Positions 27,945 to 36,995 of a stretch of 64,000 bases of DNA are shown in pieces (within the stretch, counting starts at the first letter, position 1; every line of letters starts with the position of its first letter). Made by a program: the position numbers and the translations under genes. Origin of the DNA: Variovorax sp. CAN15 (GTDB taxonomy: Bacteria; Pseudomonadota; Gammaproteobacteria; Burkholderiales; Burkholderiaceae_C); contig NZ_JASMRZ010000009.1 in assembly GCF_030462475.1 (NCBI RefSeq), forward strand, positions 1 through 64,000, written 5' to 3'. A model generated the notes under the pieces. That model did not search any database. It saw nothing but the letters and a program-made list of their open reading frames with translations, and had not been told where the DNA came from.

Positions 27945-28508
27945 TCAGCCCGGCGCTGCCGAAGTGCGCGCGGCCTGGCGGCCGATCAGCAGCCTGAAGG
28001 GCAGCAGCATGAGCACGCCCACGGCCAGCTTCACCGCGAGGTCGCCCAGCGCCCAGGTGAACCACGGGCCTTCGGTGCCCGCGAAGGCGATGCCCCAGAA
28101 CACGATGCTGTCGAGCACCGCGGCGATCACCGTGGCGACCAGCGGCGCGCGCCACCAGAGGCCGCGGCGCAGGCGGTCGAAGACGCCGATGTCGAGCAGC
28201 TGCGATGCGATGAAGGCCAGCCCCGAGGCGGCCGCGATGCGCACCGGCGCCAGCAGCAGCGACACGCCCACCGCCACCGCGAAGCCCACCCACGCCACGC
28301 GCCGCGCCATGCCGGGGCCGAAGCGCCGGTTGACGAGATCGCTCACGAGGTAGGCCACCGGATAGGTGAAGGCGCCCCAGGTCAGCCAGTCGTTGATGGC
28401 GAACTGCACGAGGATGTTGGAGGCGAGCACCACGGCGGCCATCGCCAGCGTGGCGGCGACCAGGTGGCCCGGCGTGGGGCGCTCGAAGCGGAAGGACGAC
28501 TGCTGCAT
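27945..28508 (-). CDS. Queuosine precursor transporter (YhhQ/VUT family)
   Basis: A 187-aa membrane protein with about six helices and the family motifs ASNILVQFA, FTYPVAYLVSDLVNRRFG and VLDSIVFWGIAF. Members import queuine or preQ precursors for tRNA modification. The ATG overlaps the stop of the FAD oxidoreductase gene (ATGA). Confidence 0.85.
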   Translation of the reverse strand: MQQSSFRFERPTPGHLVAATLAMAAVVLASNILVQFAINDWLTWGAFTYPVAYLVSDLVNRRFGPGMARRVAWVGFAVAVGVSLLLAPVRIAAASGLAFIASQLLDIGVFDRLRRGLWWRAPLVATVIAAVLDSIVFWGIAFAGTEGPWFTWALGDLAVKLAVGVLMLLPFRLLIGRQAARTSAAPG

Positions 28509-30187
28509 CAGACGCTCGCGGTGCGTTCGCGCTCCGACTCGGCCAGCACGCTGCGCGCCACGGCCTCGGCCACCTTGATGCCGTCCACGCCGGCCGACAG
28601 GATGCCGCCCGCGTAGCTCGCGCCTTCACCGGCGGGGTAGAGGCCGCGCACGTTGAGGCTCTGGAAGTCGTCGCCGCGCGTGATCTTGATGGGCGACGAG
28701 GTGCGCGTCTCGACGCCGGTGAGCACCGCGTCGTGCGTGTCGAAGCCCTTGATCTTGCGGCCGAAGGCGGGGAAGGCCTCGCGCATCGCCTCGATGGCGT
28801 AGGCGGGCAGGGCCTTGTGCAGGTCGGTCGGCGTCACACCCGGCTTGTACGAGGGGATCACGCTGCCGAGCTCGGTGGAGGGCTTGCCGGCGATGAAGTC
28901 GCCCACCAGCTGGCCGGGCGCGCGATAGTCGCCGCCGCCGAGCACGAAGGCGTTGCTCTCGAGCTCTCGCTGCAGGGCGATGCCGGCGAGCGCGTCGCCC
29001 GGGGAACTGGATTCCCATCCTGGGAAATCGCGCGGGTCGATGCCCACCACGATGCCCGCGTTGGCGTTGCGCTCGTTGCGCGAGTACTGGCTCATGCCGT
29101 TGGTGACCACGCGGCCCGGCTCGCTGGTGGCCGCGACCACGGTGCCGCCGGGGCACATGCAGAAGCTGTAGACCGAGCGGCCGTTGCTCGCGTGATGCAC
29201 CAGTTTGTAGTCGGCCGCGCCCAGCAGCGGGTGGCCGGCATGGCGGCCCCAGCGCGCGCGGTCGATCAGGCCCTGCGGATGCTCCACGCGGAAGCCGATG
29301 GAGAAGGGCTTGGCCTCGATGTGCACGCCGCGCTTGTGCAGCATCTCGAAGGTGTCGCGCGAGCTGTGGCCCAGCGCCATCACCACGTGGTCGGCGCGCA
29401 GTTCGTGGCTCTGGCCGGTCGTCTGGTCGAGCACGGTGAGGCCACGCAGATGTTTGCCGTCGGGGCCGTCCTCGATGCGCACGTCGGTCACGCGCTGCTC
29501 GAAGCGGATCTCGCCGCCCAGCGCCACGATCTGCTCGCGGATGTTCTCCACCACCTTCACCAGCTTGAAGGTGCCGATGTGCGGATGCGCGACGTAAAGA
29601 ATTTCAGGCGGCGCGCCGGCCTTCACGAACTCTTCCATCACCTTGCGGCCGAGGAAGCGCGGGTCCTTGATCTGGCTGTAGAGCTTGCCGTCGGAGAAGG
29701 TGCCGGCGCCGCCTTCGCCGAACTGCACGTTCGACTCGGGGTTGAGCACGCTCCTGCGCCACAGGCCCCAGGTGTCGCGGGTGCGCTGGCGCACGGTCTT
29801 GCCGCGTTCGAGCACGATGGGCCTGAAGCCCATCTTCGCGAGCATCAGCGCCGCGAAGATGCCGCAGGGGCCGAAGCCGATGACCACCGGCCGGGACGTG
29901 CCCTCGGGGGCATTGGCCGGCGGCGTGTAGCGCATGTCGGGCGCTTTTTGGATATGCGGATGGCCCGCATGCTTCGCGAGCAGCGCGGCTTCGAGCTTCG
30001 CGTCCGACAGCTGCACGTCGCAGATGTAGACGGTGAGCAGCTCGACCTTGCGGGCGTCGAAGCTGCGCTTGTAGACGTTGTGGGAGGCGATCGCGTCGAG
30101 CGGAATGTCGAGCGTTTTGACGATCAGTGCGGCCAGCGCGTCGGGGGCATGGTCGAGCGGGAGTTTGAGTTCGGAGATTCTCAGCAT
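28508..30187 (-). CDS. FAD-dependent oxidoreductase (COG2509 type)
   Basis: A 559-aa flavoprotein. An N-terminal domain of about 95 residues is followed by the Rossmann motif VIGFGPCGIFAALMLAKMG. Later come GEGGAGTFSDGKLYSQIKDP and a C-terminal FAD segment with GLYPAGEGASYAGGI. Family members are conserved but biochemically undefined dehydrogenases. It is co-transcribed with the queuosine precursor transporter. Confidence 0.85.
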   Translation of the reverse strand: MLRISELKLPLDHAPDALAALIVKTLDIPLDAIASHNVYKRSFDARKVELLTVYICDVQLSDAKLEAALLAKHAGHPHIQKAPDMRYTPPANAPEGTSRPVVIGFGPCGIFAALMLAKMGFRPIVLERGKTVRQRTRDTWGLWRRSVLNPESNVQFGEGGAGTFSDGKLYSQIKDPRFLGRKVMEEFVKAGAPPEILYVAHPHIGTFKLVKVVENIREQIVALGGEIRFEQRVTDVRIEDGPDGKHLRGLTVLDQTTGQSHELRADHVVMALGHSSRDTFEMLHKRGVHIEAKPFSIGFRVEHPQGLIDRARWGRHAGHPLLGAADYKLVHHASNGRSVYSFCMCPGGTVVAATSEPGRVVTNGMSQYSRNERNANAGIVVGIDPRDFPGWESSSPGDALAGIALQRELESNAFVLGGGDYRAPGQLVGDFIAGKPSTELGSVIPSYKPGVTPTDLHKALPAYAIEAMREAFPAFGRKIKGFDTHDAVLTGVETRTSSPIKITRGDDFQSLNVRGLYPAGEGASYAGGILSAGVDGIKVAEAVARSVLAESERERTASV

Positions 30188-30259
30188 GGCGTGGGGCTTG
30201 TAGTTATCAAGCAGACCACGGATTTTAAGCGCCAGGGGCGCTATGAAAGGGATAGCGGG

Positions 30260-31180
30260 TCAGGCGGGAAGGAAGCCTTCGACCGACAAGTAGCGCTCGC
30301 CCGTGTCGTAGTTGAAGCCCAGCACCACCGCATCGGGCGCCAGCGAGGGCAGTTTCTGCGCAATGGCCGCGAGCGTCGCGCCCGACGAGATGCCGACCAG
30401 GATGCCTTCCTCTTGCGCGCAGCGGCGGGCCATTTCGCGCGCCGGCTCGGCATCGACCTGCAGCACGCCGTCTAGCAGCGAGGTGTCGAGGTTCTTCGGA
30501 ATGAAGCCCGCGCCGATGCCCTGGATGGGGTGCGGCGCCGGCTGGCCGCCGGAGATCACCGGCGAGGCCACTGGCTCCACGGCGAACACCTGCAGCTTCG
30601 GCCACTTCTTCTTCAGCACCTTCGCCACGCCGGTGATGTGGCCGCCCGTGCCCACGCCGGTGATGAGCACGTCGATGCCGTCAGGAAAATCGGCCGCGAT
30701 TTCTTCGGCCGTGGTGCGCACGTGCACGTCGACGTTGGCGGGGTTGTTGAACTGCTGCGGCATCCACGCGCCGGGCGTACCGGCCACGATTTCCTCGGCG
30801 CGGGCGATGGAGCCCTTCATGCCGTTGGCGCGCGGCGTCAGGTCGAAGGTGGCGCCGTAGGCCAGCATCAGGCGGCGGCGTTCGATGGACATGCTGTCGG
30901 GCATCACCAGGATCAGCTTGTAGCCCTTGACGGCCGCCACCATGGCCAGGCCGATGCCTGTGTTGCCCGAGGTGGGCTCGACGATGGTGCCGCCGGGCTT
31001 GAGCGCGCCGCTCTTCTCGGCGTCTTCCACCATCGCGAGCGCGATGCGGTCCTTGATCGAGCCGCCGGGGTTGGCGCGCTCGGACTTGATCCAGACCTGC
31101 TGCTTCGCATTGCCGAACAGGCGGTTGATGCGCACGTGCGGCGTGTTGCCGATGGTCTGGAGGATGTTCTGGGCCTTCAT
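30260..31180 (-). CDS. cysK: Cysteine synthase A (O-acetylserine sulfhydrylase)
   Basis: A 306-aa PLP enzyme. The Schiff-base lysine is Lys43 (NPGGSIKDR), the substrate loop is [10 protein letters not shown] and the PLP-phosphate loop is [10 protein letters not shown]. It makes cysteine from O-acetylserine and sulfide. AAGGAG before the ATG at 31180 fixes the start. Confidence 0.93.
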   Translation of the reverse strand: MKAQNILQTIGNTPHVRINRLFGNAKQQVWIKSERANPGGSIKDRIALAMVEDAEKSGALKPGGTIVEPTSGNTGIGLAMVAAVKGYKLILVMPDSMSIERRRLMLAYGATFDLTPRANGMKGSIARAEEIVAGTPGAWMPQQFNNPANVDVHVRTTAEEIAADFPDGIDVLITGVGTGGHITGVAKVLKKKWPKLQVFAVEPVASPVISGGQPAPHPIQGIGAGFIPKNLDTSLLDGVLQVDAEPAREMARRCAQEEGILVGISSGATLAAIAQKLPSLAPDAVVLGFNYDTGERYLSVEGFLPA

Positions 31181-31280
31181 GGATGCAATCTCCTTGGATC
31201 GATGCGTTTGTCGGACGGACAGCGCACATTGTGAGACCAGCCCGAGAGCGCGCCCGGGCACAGGCGATAATCCACCCCGT

Positions 31281-31608
31281 GAAGCACGCCAGACCGCCGC
31301 TGGTGCAAGTGCCGAAAGGCCGCACTGGAGGAACGTCCGGACTGCACAGGACAGCGCAGGAGTTAACGACTCTCCACCGTGAGGTGAGGATCAGAGCAAC
31401 AGAGACGAGCCGATTGAGTTCGGGTGAAACGGGCAATCTCTGCGCGCAGCAACACCAAGTAGGCCAGTATCGAGGTGGTTCCGCTGAGCTGGCGGGTAGG
31501 TGGCATCGAGCCGTCTGGTGACAGGCGGCCCAGAGTAATGGCGGTCACGCCGCAGGTTCCGCAAGGGGCCTGCGGTGCACAGAATCCGGCTTATCGGCGA
31601 GCTTCACA
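31281..31608 (+). ncRNA. rnpB: RNase P RNA, bacterial class A
   Basis: The 5' GAAGCACGCCAGACCGCCGC pairs with the 3' GGCGAGCTTC. The universally conserved GAGGAACGTCCGGAC (P4/CR-I) lies near 31327, and the 3' signatures AGAGTAATGGCGGTCACG and ACAGAATCCGGCTTAT lie near 31531 and 31578. This is the catalytic RNA that matures tRNA 5' ends. Both ends are judged from the P1 pairing and are accurate to a few bases. A T-rich run follows the 3' end. Confidence 0.97.
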
Positions 31609-31693
31609 CTTTTCTTTCTTTCCCGGTTTCCCTCTCCCAACCGTTCCCTGAAAACGCCGTCGCCTGCACGGATCGGTATTTACCCCTAGAATA

Positions 31694-31722
31694 GATAGCC
31701 TGCTAATTAATAGGCGGCTATC
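31694..31722. promoter_or_regulatory. Inverted-repeat operator of the MarR regulator
   Basis: GATAGCC (31694-31700) and GGCTATC (31716-31722) are perfect inverted arms around an AT-rich centre (TAATTAATA). The right arm ends directly at the GTG start of the MarR gene, so binding would block the promoter or the ribosome site. This is typical of MarR autoregulation. Confidence 0.7.
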
Positions 31723-32235
31723 GTGAACGACTCCTCCCAGATCCCGGCCACGCGCGCACAGGCGCTGATGCGGCTCGGCACCTCCCTCGCGGTGCTGCAG
31801 CGTGGCTACCGTGCCTCGGCGGACAAGGCGGTGGCGCACGTGGGCGTGTCGCAGACGCTGGCCTACCCCATCGTGATGCTCGGGCGCATGAGCGGAGATG
31901 TGCGCCAGGGCATGCTGGCCGAGGCGATGGGCATCGAGGGGCCCTCGCTGGTGCGCTCGGTCGACCAGCTCGTGGAAGCCGGCCTCATCGAACGCCGCGA
32001 AGACCCGGCCGACCGCCGCGCCAAGACATTGCATCTCACCGAAGCCGGCAAAGCTGCCTGCGCACCCATCGAGGCCGCGCTCACGCTGATGCGCGCGTCG
32101 CTCTTCGAGGGCGTTTCCGACGAAGACGTCGCCGCCTGCCTGCGCGTGTTCGCCGTGCTCGAAGAGCGCATGGGCGTGCGCTCGATGCAGAGCCCCCCGC
32201 CGTCTTCCGCGCCGGCACAGGAAGGGCGGGGGTAG
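31723..32235 (+). CDS. MarR-family transcriptional regulator
   Basis: A 170-aa winged-helix regulator: helix-turn-helix LAEAMGIEGPSLVRSVDQLV, then the wing EDPADRRAKTLHLTEAGK. It starts at a GTG directly after the palindrome at 31694. It is followed without a gap by the efflux operon it presumably represses; MarR proteins are usually released by aromatic acids. Confidence 0.92.
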   Translation: MNDSSQIPATRAQALMRLGTSLAVLQRGYRASADKAVAHVGVSQTLAYPIVMLGRMSGDVRQGMLAEAMGIEGPSLVRSVDQLVEAGLIERREDPADRRAKTLHLTEAGKAACAPIEAALTLMRASLFEGVSDEDVAACLRVFAVLEERMGVRSMQSPPPSSAPAQEGRG

Positions 32236-34362
32236 ATGCCCGCGTTCTCTCTTCCGCGCTTCAGCCGCGCGGAGCTTCTCTTTTCCGGCAAGAGCTTCGC
32301 GGCCGCCATGCTGGCGATGTACCTCGCCAGCCGCGCCGGCCTGCCGCGCCCGTTCTGGGCGCTCATGACCACCTACGTCGTCGCCCATCCGCTGGCCGGC
32401 GCGGTGCGTTCCAAGGCGGTCTACCGATTCCTCGGCACGCTCATCGGCAGCACCGCCACCGTGCTGCTGGTGCCGGCGCTGTCCAATGCGCCCGAGCTGC
32501 TCACGCTGGTGCTCGCGCTGTGGGTCGGGCTTTGCCTGTGCATCTCGCTCTTCGACCGCACGCCGCGCTCCTACGTCTTCATGCTCGCGGGCTACACGGC
32601 GGCGCTGATCGGCTTTCCGTCGGTGCAGACGCCGCTCGCGCTGTTCGACACCGCCGTGGCCCGCGTGGAGGAAATCGGCCTGGGCATCTTCTGCGCCACG
32701 CTGGTCCACAGCCTCGTGCTGCCCGCGGGGCTCGCGCCGACCGTGCTGGGCCTGCTCGACCGCACGCTGCAGGACGCGCGCAAGTGGCTGGGCGATCTCT
32801 TCCAGCCCGCCGGCCGCAGCGGCGGCAACGGTGCCGACCCCAGGCGCCTGGACGATGACCGCCGCCGCCTCGCCGGCGACATCACCCAGTTGCGCCTGCT
32901 CTCCACCCACGTGCCCTTCGACACCACGCACCTGCGCTGGACCGCCGGTGCCATCCGCGCGATGCAGGACCGCGTCGCCGCGCTCACGCCCGCGCTTTCG
33001 GCTGTCGAAGACCGCCTGCTGGCGCTGGAACAGGCCGAAGGCGCCATCGCCCACGACGTGGCCGCAGTGCTCGCCAAGGCCGCGCAGTGGCTGCGCGAAG
33101 AAGCCGATGCCTCCGGTAATGCGGCGACCCGCGCCGGCCGCCTGCAGGACCTGCGCCGCGCCATCGACGCTTTGAGCGCCACGCCGCCGAACGCCGAGCC
33201 GCAGACCCGCTGGGGCCGCGCCCTGCGCATCGGCCTCGCAGGCCGTCTCGAAGAGCTCGTCGACGGCTGGACCGCCTGCGCCCAGTTGCGCCAGGACATC
33301 GACGAAGGCCTGAAGGGGGCGCCGCTGCGCCGCACGGCCGCGCTCGGCAGCCGCGTGCTGCACCGCGACTACGGCATGGCGCTGCTGTCGGCGCTTGCCG
33401 CCGTCATCGCCATCTGCCTGTGCGGCGCGTTCTGGATCGTCACCGGCTGGCCCATGGGCTCGGCCGCGACCATGATGGCCGCCGTCTTCTGCTGCTTCTT
33501 CGCCACCATGGACGACCCGGTCCCGGCGATCCACGGCTTCCTGAAGTGGACGCTGTGGTCCATCCCGATCTCGGCCGTCTACGTGCTGGTGCTCATGCCC
33601 ACGGTGCAGGACTTCGGCATGCTGGTGCTCATCTGCGCGCCGCTCTTCCTGGTGCTGGGCTTCTACCTGCCGCGCCCCACGCACTTCATGCCCGCGATGG
33701 CGCTGGTGTTCGGCGTGGCCGGCACGCTCGCGATGCACGACACCGCCAGTGCCGATCTCGTGAGCTTTCTCAACAGCATGATCGGCCAGATCGTCGGCGT
33801 GGTCGTCGCGGCTCGCGTCACGCGGCTGGTGCGTTCGGTGGGCGCCGACTGGAGCGCGCGGCGCATCCAGCGCGCCACCTGGCGCGAGCTGGGCGACATG
33901 GCCGCGTCTTCGCAGCCGCAGTACGCGCAGAGCGATGCCTACGCCGTGCGCATGCTCGACCGCATCGGCCTGCTCGCGCCGCGCATCGCGCAGGCCGGCG
34001 GCACCGTCGAGGGCGTGGCCGCCAACGACGCGCTGCGCGACCTGCGCATGGGCGCCGACATCGCCGTGCTGCAGCGCGTGCGCGCTCAGCTGCCGCTGGC
34101 CACTTCGGCCGCGCTGCTGGGCGGCATCTCACGCTTCTTCCGCCAGCGCGCGGAGGGCCGCTTGAACCCGCGCCCGCCGGGCCTCTTGCCGCAGATCGAC
34201 GAGGCGCTCGACGCAGTGCTCGGCGCGCGCGACGTCGGCTCTTGCGCCGCATCGCGCTCGGCCGTCACCGCGCTGGTGGGCCTGCGCCGCAACCTCTTTC
34301 CCGATGCGCCGCCCGCGCTGGCGAGCGCGACACCCATCACCCGACAAGGAGCTTCCGCATGA
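32236..34362 (+). CDS. FUSC-family inner-membrane efflux protein (AaeB-like)
   Basis: A 708-aa protein with the layout of aromatic-acid exporters such as AaeB: two blocks of about six helices (residues 15-165 and 370-520), each followed by a cytoplasmic helical region. It starts on the base after the regulator stop. With the HlyD protein and outer-membrane factor downstream it would expel hydroxybenzoate-like acids. Confidence 0.88.
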   Translation: MPAFSLPRFSRAELLFSGKSFAAAMLAMYLASRAGLPRPFWALMTTYVVAHPLAGAVRSKAVYRFLGTLIGSTATVLLVPALSNAPELLTLVLALWVGLCLCISLFDRTPRSYVFMLAGYTAALIGFPSVQTPLALFDTAVARVEEIGLGIFCATLVHSLVLPAGLAPTVLGLLDRTLQDARKWLGDLFQPAGRSGGNGADPRRLDDDRRRLAGDITQLRLLSTHVPFDTTHLRWTAGAIRAMQDRVAALTPALSAVEDRLLALEQAEGAIAHDVAAVLAKAAQWLREEADASGNAATRAGRLQDLRRAIDALSATPPNAEPQTRWGRALRIGLAGRLEELVDGWTACAQLRQDIDEGLKGAPLRRTAALGSRVLHRDYGMALLSALAAVIAICLCGAFWIVTGWPMGSAATMMAAVFCCFFATMDDPVPAIHGFLKWTLWSIPISAVYVLVLMPTVQDFGMLVLICAPLFLVLGFYLPRPTHFMPAMALVFGVAGTLAMHDTASADLVSFLNSMIGQIVGVVVAARVTRLVRSVGADWSARRIQRATWRELGDMAASSQPQYAQSDAYAVRMLDRIGLLAPRIAQAGGTVEGVAANDALRDLRMGADIAVLQRVRAQLPLATSAALLGGISRFFRQRAEGRLNPRPPGLLPQIDEALDAVLGARDVGSCAASRSAVTALVGLRRNLFPDAPPALASATPITRQGASA

Positions 34363-34565
34363 TCGGCGAAGCCAGCTTCTACGGCCTGTACCTGCCCTGG
34401 ATCATGGTGCTCGCGCTCGCGGCACTGCTCGTGCTGTGGGGCGTGCGCCGCCTGCTCGCGGCCACCGGCGCCTATCGCTGGGTGTGGCATCCGGCCCTCT
34501 TCGACATGGCGCTCTACCTGCTGCTGCTCTACGCGCTCAGCCGCGCCAGCGCTTACCTCCAATGA
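34359..34565 (+). CDS. DUF1656 small membrane protein (AaeX-like)
   Basis: A 68-aa protein with two helices (LPWIMVLALAALLVLWGVRR and a second at residues about 44-60) and the family residues YRWVWHPALFDMALY. The ATG overlaps the exporter stop (ATGA). AaeX-like proteins accompany AaeA and AaeB; their role is unclear. Confidence 0.88.
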   Translation: MIGEASFYGLYLPWIMVLALAALLVLWGVRRLLAATGAYRWVWHPALFDMALYLLLLYALSRASAYLQ

Positions 34566-34581
34566 CAACAACGAGATTCCA

Positions 34582-35523
34582 ATGAAAGCCGCCCGAACTC
34601 CCGACGACAGCAATCCGTGGGCCCAGCGCCTGGGCCGCGTCCTCATCACCCTGGCCGTGGTCGCCGCCGCCGTGTGGGCCGGCCTGCGCCTGTGGGACCA
34701 CTATGAACTCGCGCCGTGGACGCGCGACGGCCGCGTGCGCGCCAACGTCGTGCAGATCGCGCCCGACGTGTCGGGCTTGGTCACGGCAGTGCCCATCCAC
34801 GACAACCAGCCCGTGGCCGCCGGTACGCTGCTCTTCGAGGTGGATCGCGCGCGCTACGACCTCGCCGTGCGCCAGGCCCAGGCCGCGCTCGCCGCGCAGC
34901 GCGCCGTGAGCGCGCAGGCCCAGCGCGAGAACGCGCGCAACACCGGCCTCGACGAGCTGGTGTCGAAGGAGTCGCGCGAACAGACCCGCTCGCGCGTCGA
35001 ACAGATGCAGGCGGCGGTCGCGCAGGCCGAAGTGGCGCTCGACTCGGCCCGCCTCAACCTGCAGCGCGCCCAGGTGCGCGCGCCGGCCGATGGCCTGGTC
35101 ACCAACCTCGACCTGCGCCAGGGCAGCTACGCCGCGGCGGGCCGGCCGGTGCTTGCGCTGGTCGATGCGCAGTCCTTCTACGTCGAAGGCTATTTCGAGG
35201 AAACCAAGCTGCCGCGCATCCACCTCGGCGACCGCGTGCGCGTCACCCCCATGGGCGGCGGCGCGGTGCTCGAAGGCTCGGTCGAGAGCGTGGCTGCCGG
35301 CATCGCCGACCACGACCGCTCCACCAGCGCCAACCTGCTGCCCAGCGTGAACCCCACCTTCAACTGGGTGCGGCTCGCGCAGCGCATTCCGGTGCGCGTG
35401 AAGCTCGACCCGCTGCCGCAGGGCGCGCGCCTCGTCGCGGGCCAGACGGTCACGGTGCAGGTGCTGGAGAACAAGCCGGCGCAGAAGACGGCGGCAACGG
35501 CTTCCACGCCACAGAAGGGATGA
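34582..35523 (+). CDS. HlyD-family periplasmic adaptor (AaeA-like)
   Basis: A 313-aa membrane-fusion protein. It has one N-terminal anchor helix (residues about 18-35), a biotinyl-lipoyl half-motif (VRANVVQIAPDVSGLV), a coiled hairpin around residues 80-155, then the second half-motif VRAPADGLVTNLDLRQGSY. It joins the inner-membrane FUSC protein to the outer-membrane channel. Confidence 0.9.
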   Translation: MKAARTPDDSNPWAQRLGRVLITLAVVAAAVWAGLRLWDHYELAPWTRDGRVRANVVQIAPDVSGLVTAVPIHDNQPVAAGTLLFEVDRARYDLAVRQAQAALAAQRAVSAQAQRENARNTGLDELVSKESREQTRSRVEQMQAAVAQAEVALDSARLNLQRAQVRAPADGLVTNLDLRQGSYAAAGRPVLALVDAQSFYVEGYFEETKLPRIHLGDRVRVTPMGGGAVLEGSVESVAAGIADHDRSTSANLLPSVNPTFNWVRLAQRIPVRVKLDPLPQGARLVAGQTVTVQVLENKPAQKTAATASTPQKG

Positions 35524-36995
35524 ACGACATGACCAGCTTCGCATTCCGCATCGCATCGCTGGCTGCTGCCGCCGCGCTCGCGGCCTGCGCGGCGGTCGGC
35601 CCCGACTACCACCAGCCGCCCGAGGCGCTGGCCAGCCAGGCCGCCGCCGGCAAGCCCTTCGCCGAGGCACCCGCCAACGCCGCGCCGCTGCCCGCGCACT
35701 GGTGGCGCCTGTACCACGACCCGCTGCTCGACAAGCTGGTCGAGCAGGCGCTGGCCCACAACACCGACCTGCGCCAGGCCGTGGCCAACCTGGAGCGCGA
35801 GCGCGCCATCGAGGACGAAACCTCCGGCGCCAAGTACCCCACCATCGGCGTCAACGGCGGCCCCTCGTTCGGCCACGTCTCGGGCCTGTCGCTGCTGCAG
35901 AAGGGCTACGAGCCGCCGAGCACCTTCAACTACAGCGCGGGTGCATCGCTGTCCTACCAGGTCGACCTGTTCGGCCAGATTCGCCGCGCCATCGAGGCCT
36001 CGCAGGCCAGCACGCAGTCCGCCGAAGCCGCGCTCGACCTGGTTCGCGTGAATGTCGCGGCCGGCACAGCGCGCGCTTACGCCGAGGCCTGCTCCACCGG
36101 CCTGCGGCTGCAGATCGCGCAGAAGTCCGTCTCGCTGCAGCAGGACGCCGTCAACGTCACCGACCGCCTGCAGCACGCGGGCCGCGCCGGCGCCATCGAC
36201 GCGAACCGCGCACGCGCGCAGCTGCAGCAGCTCAACGCGGCGCTGCCGCCGCTGAAGGCCGAGCGCCAGGGCGCGCTCTACCGCCTCGCCACGCTCACGG
36301 GCGCGCTGCCGCAGGACTTTCCGCGCGAGGTGGCCGACTGCACCGTGCCGCCGCGCGTGGCCGGCGTGCTGCCCGTGGGCGACGGTGCCGCGCTGCTGCG
36401 CCGCCGCCCCGACATCCGCCAGGCCGAACGCAGCCTCGCCGCATCGACCGCGCGCATCGGCGTGGCCACGGCGGAGCTCTATCCGAAAGTCACGCTGGGG
36501 CTCTCTGGCTCGTCGGTGGGCCATGCCGACGGCTTCGGCCGCAAGGACACCTTCGCCTGGAGCCTGGGCCCGCTGATCTCCTGGACCATTCCCAACACCG
36601 GCGTCGCGCAGGCCCGCATCGCGCAGGCCGAGGCCGGCACGCGCGCAGCGCTCGCCAGGTTCGACGGCACCGTGCTCACCGCGCTGCGCGAAACCGAGAC
36701 CGCGCTCGCCACCTACGCGCGCGAGCTCGACCGCCGCGCCGCGCTTCAGGCCTCGCGCGACGAGAGCGCCAAGGTCGCCGCGCAGGCGCGCCAGCTCTAC
36801 CGGAACGGGCGCACCGCCTACCTCGACGCGCTCGACGCCGAGCGCTCGCTGGCCGCCAGCGAAGCCGCGCTCGCGGCCAGCGAGGCGCAACTGGCCGACG
36901 ACCAGGTGGTGCTGTTCATGGCGCTCGGCGGCGGCTGGGAGCCTGACGAAGCCCATCTCGCGCAGGGCTCGACGCCGGCCGGCATCAGGCAATGA
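35520..36995 (+). CDS. Outer-membrane efflux lipoprotein (NodT/OprM family)
   Basis: A 491-aa channel protein with a lipoprotein signal (lipobox LAAC, Cys23), then AVGPDYHQPP and the two OEP repeats (around residues 60-260 and 280-470). The start overlaps the adaptor stop (ATGA); a second ATG three codons on is possible. It is the exit duct of the MarR-controlled efflux system. Confidence 0.9.
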   Translation: MNDMTSFAFRIASLAAAAALAACAAVGPDYHQPPEALASQAAAGKPFAEAPANAAPLPAHWWRLYHDPLLDKLVEQALAHNTDLRQAVANLERERAIEDETSGAKYPTIGVNGGPSFGHVSGLSLLQKGYEPPSTFNYSAGASLSYQVDLFGQIRRAIEASQASTQSAEAALDLVRVNVAAGTARAYAEACSTGLRLQIAQKSVSLQQDAVNVTDRLQHAGRAGAIDANRARAQLQQLNAALPPLKAERQGALYRLATLTGALPQDFPREVADCTVPPRVAGVLPVGDGAALLRRRPDIRQAERSLAASTARIGVATAELYPKVTLGLSGSSVGHADGFGRKDTFAWSLGPLISWTIPNTGVAQARIAQAEAGTRAALARFDGTVLTALRETETALATYARELDRRAALQASRDESAKVAAQARQLYRNGRTAYLDALDAERSLAASEAALAASEAQLADDQVVLFMALGGGWEPDEAHLAQGSTPAGIRQ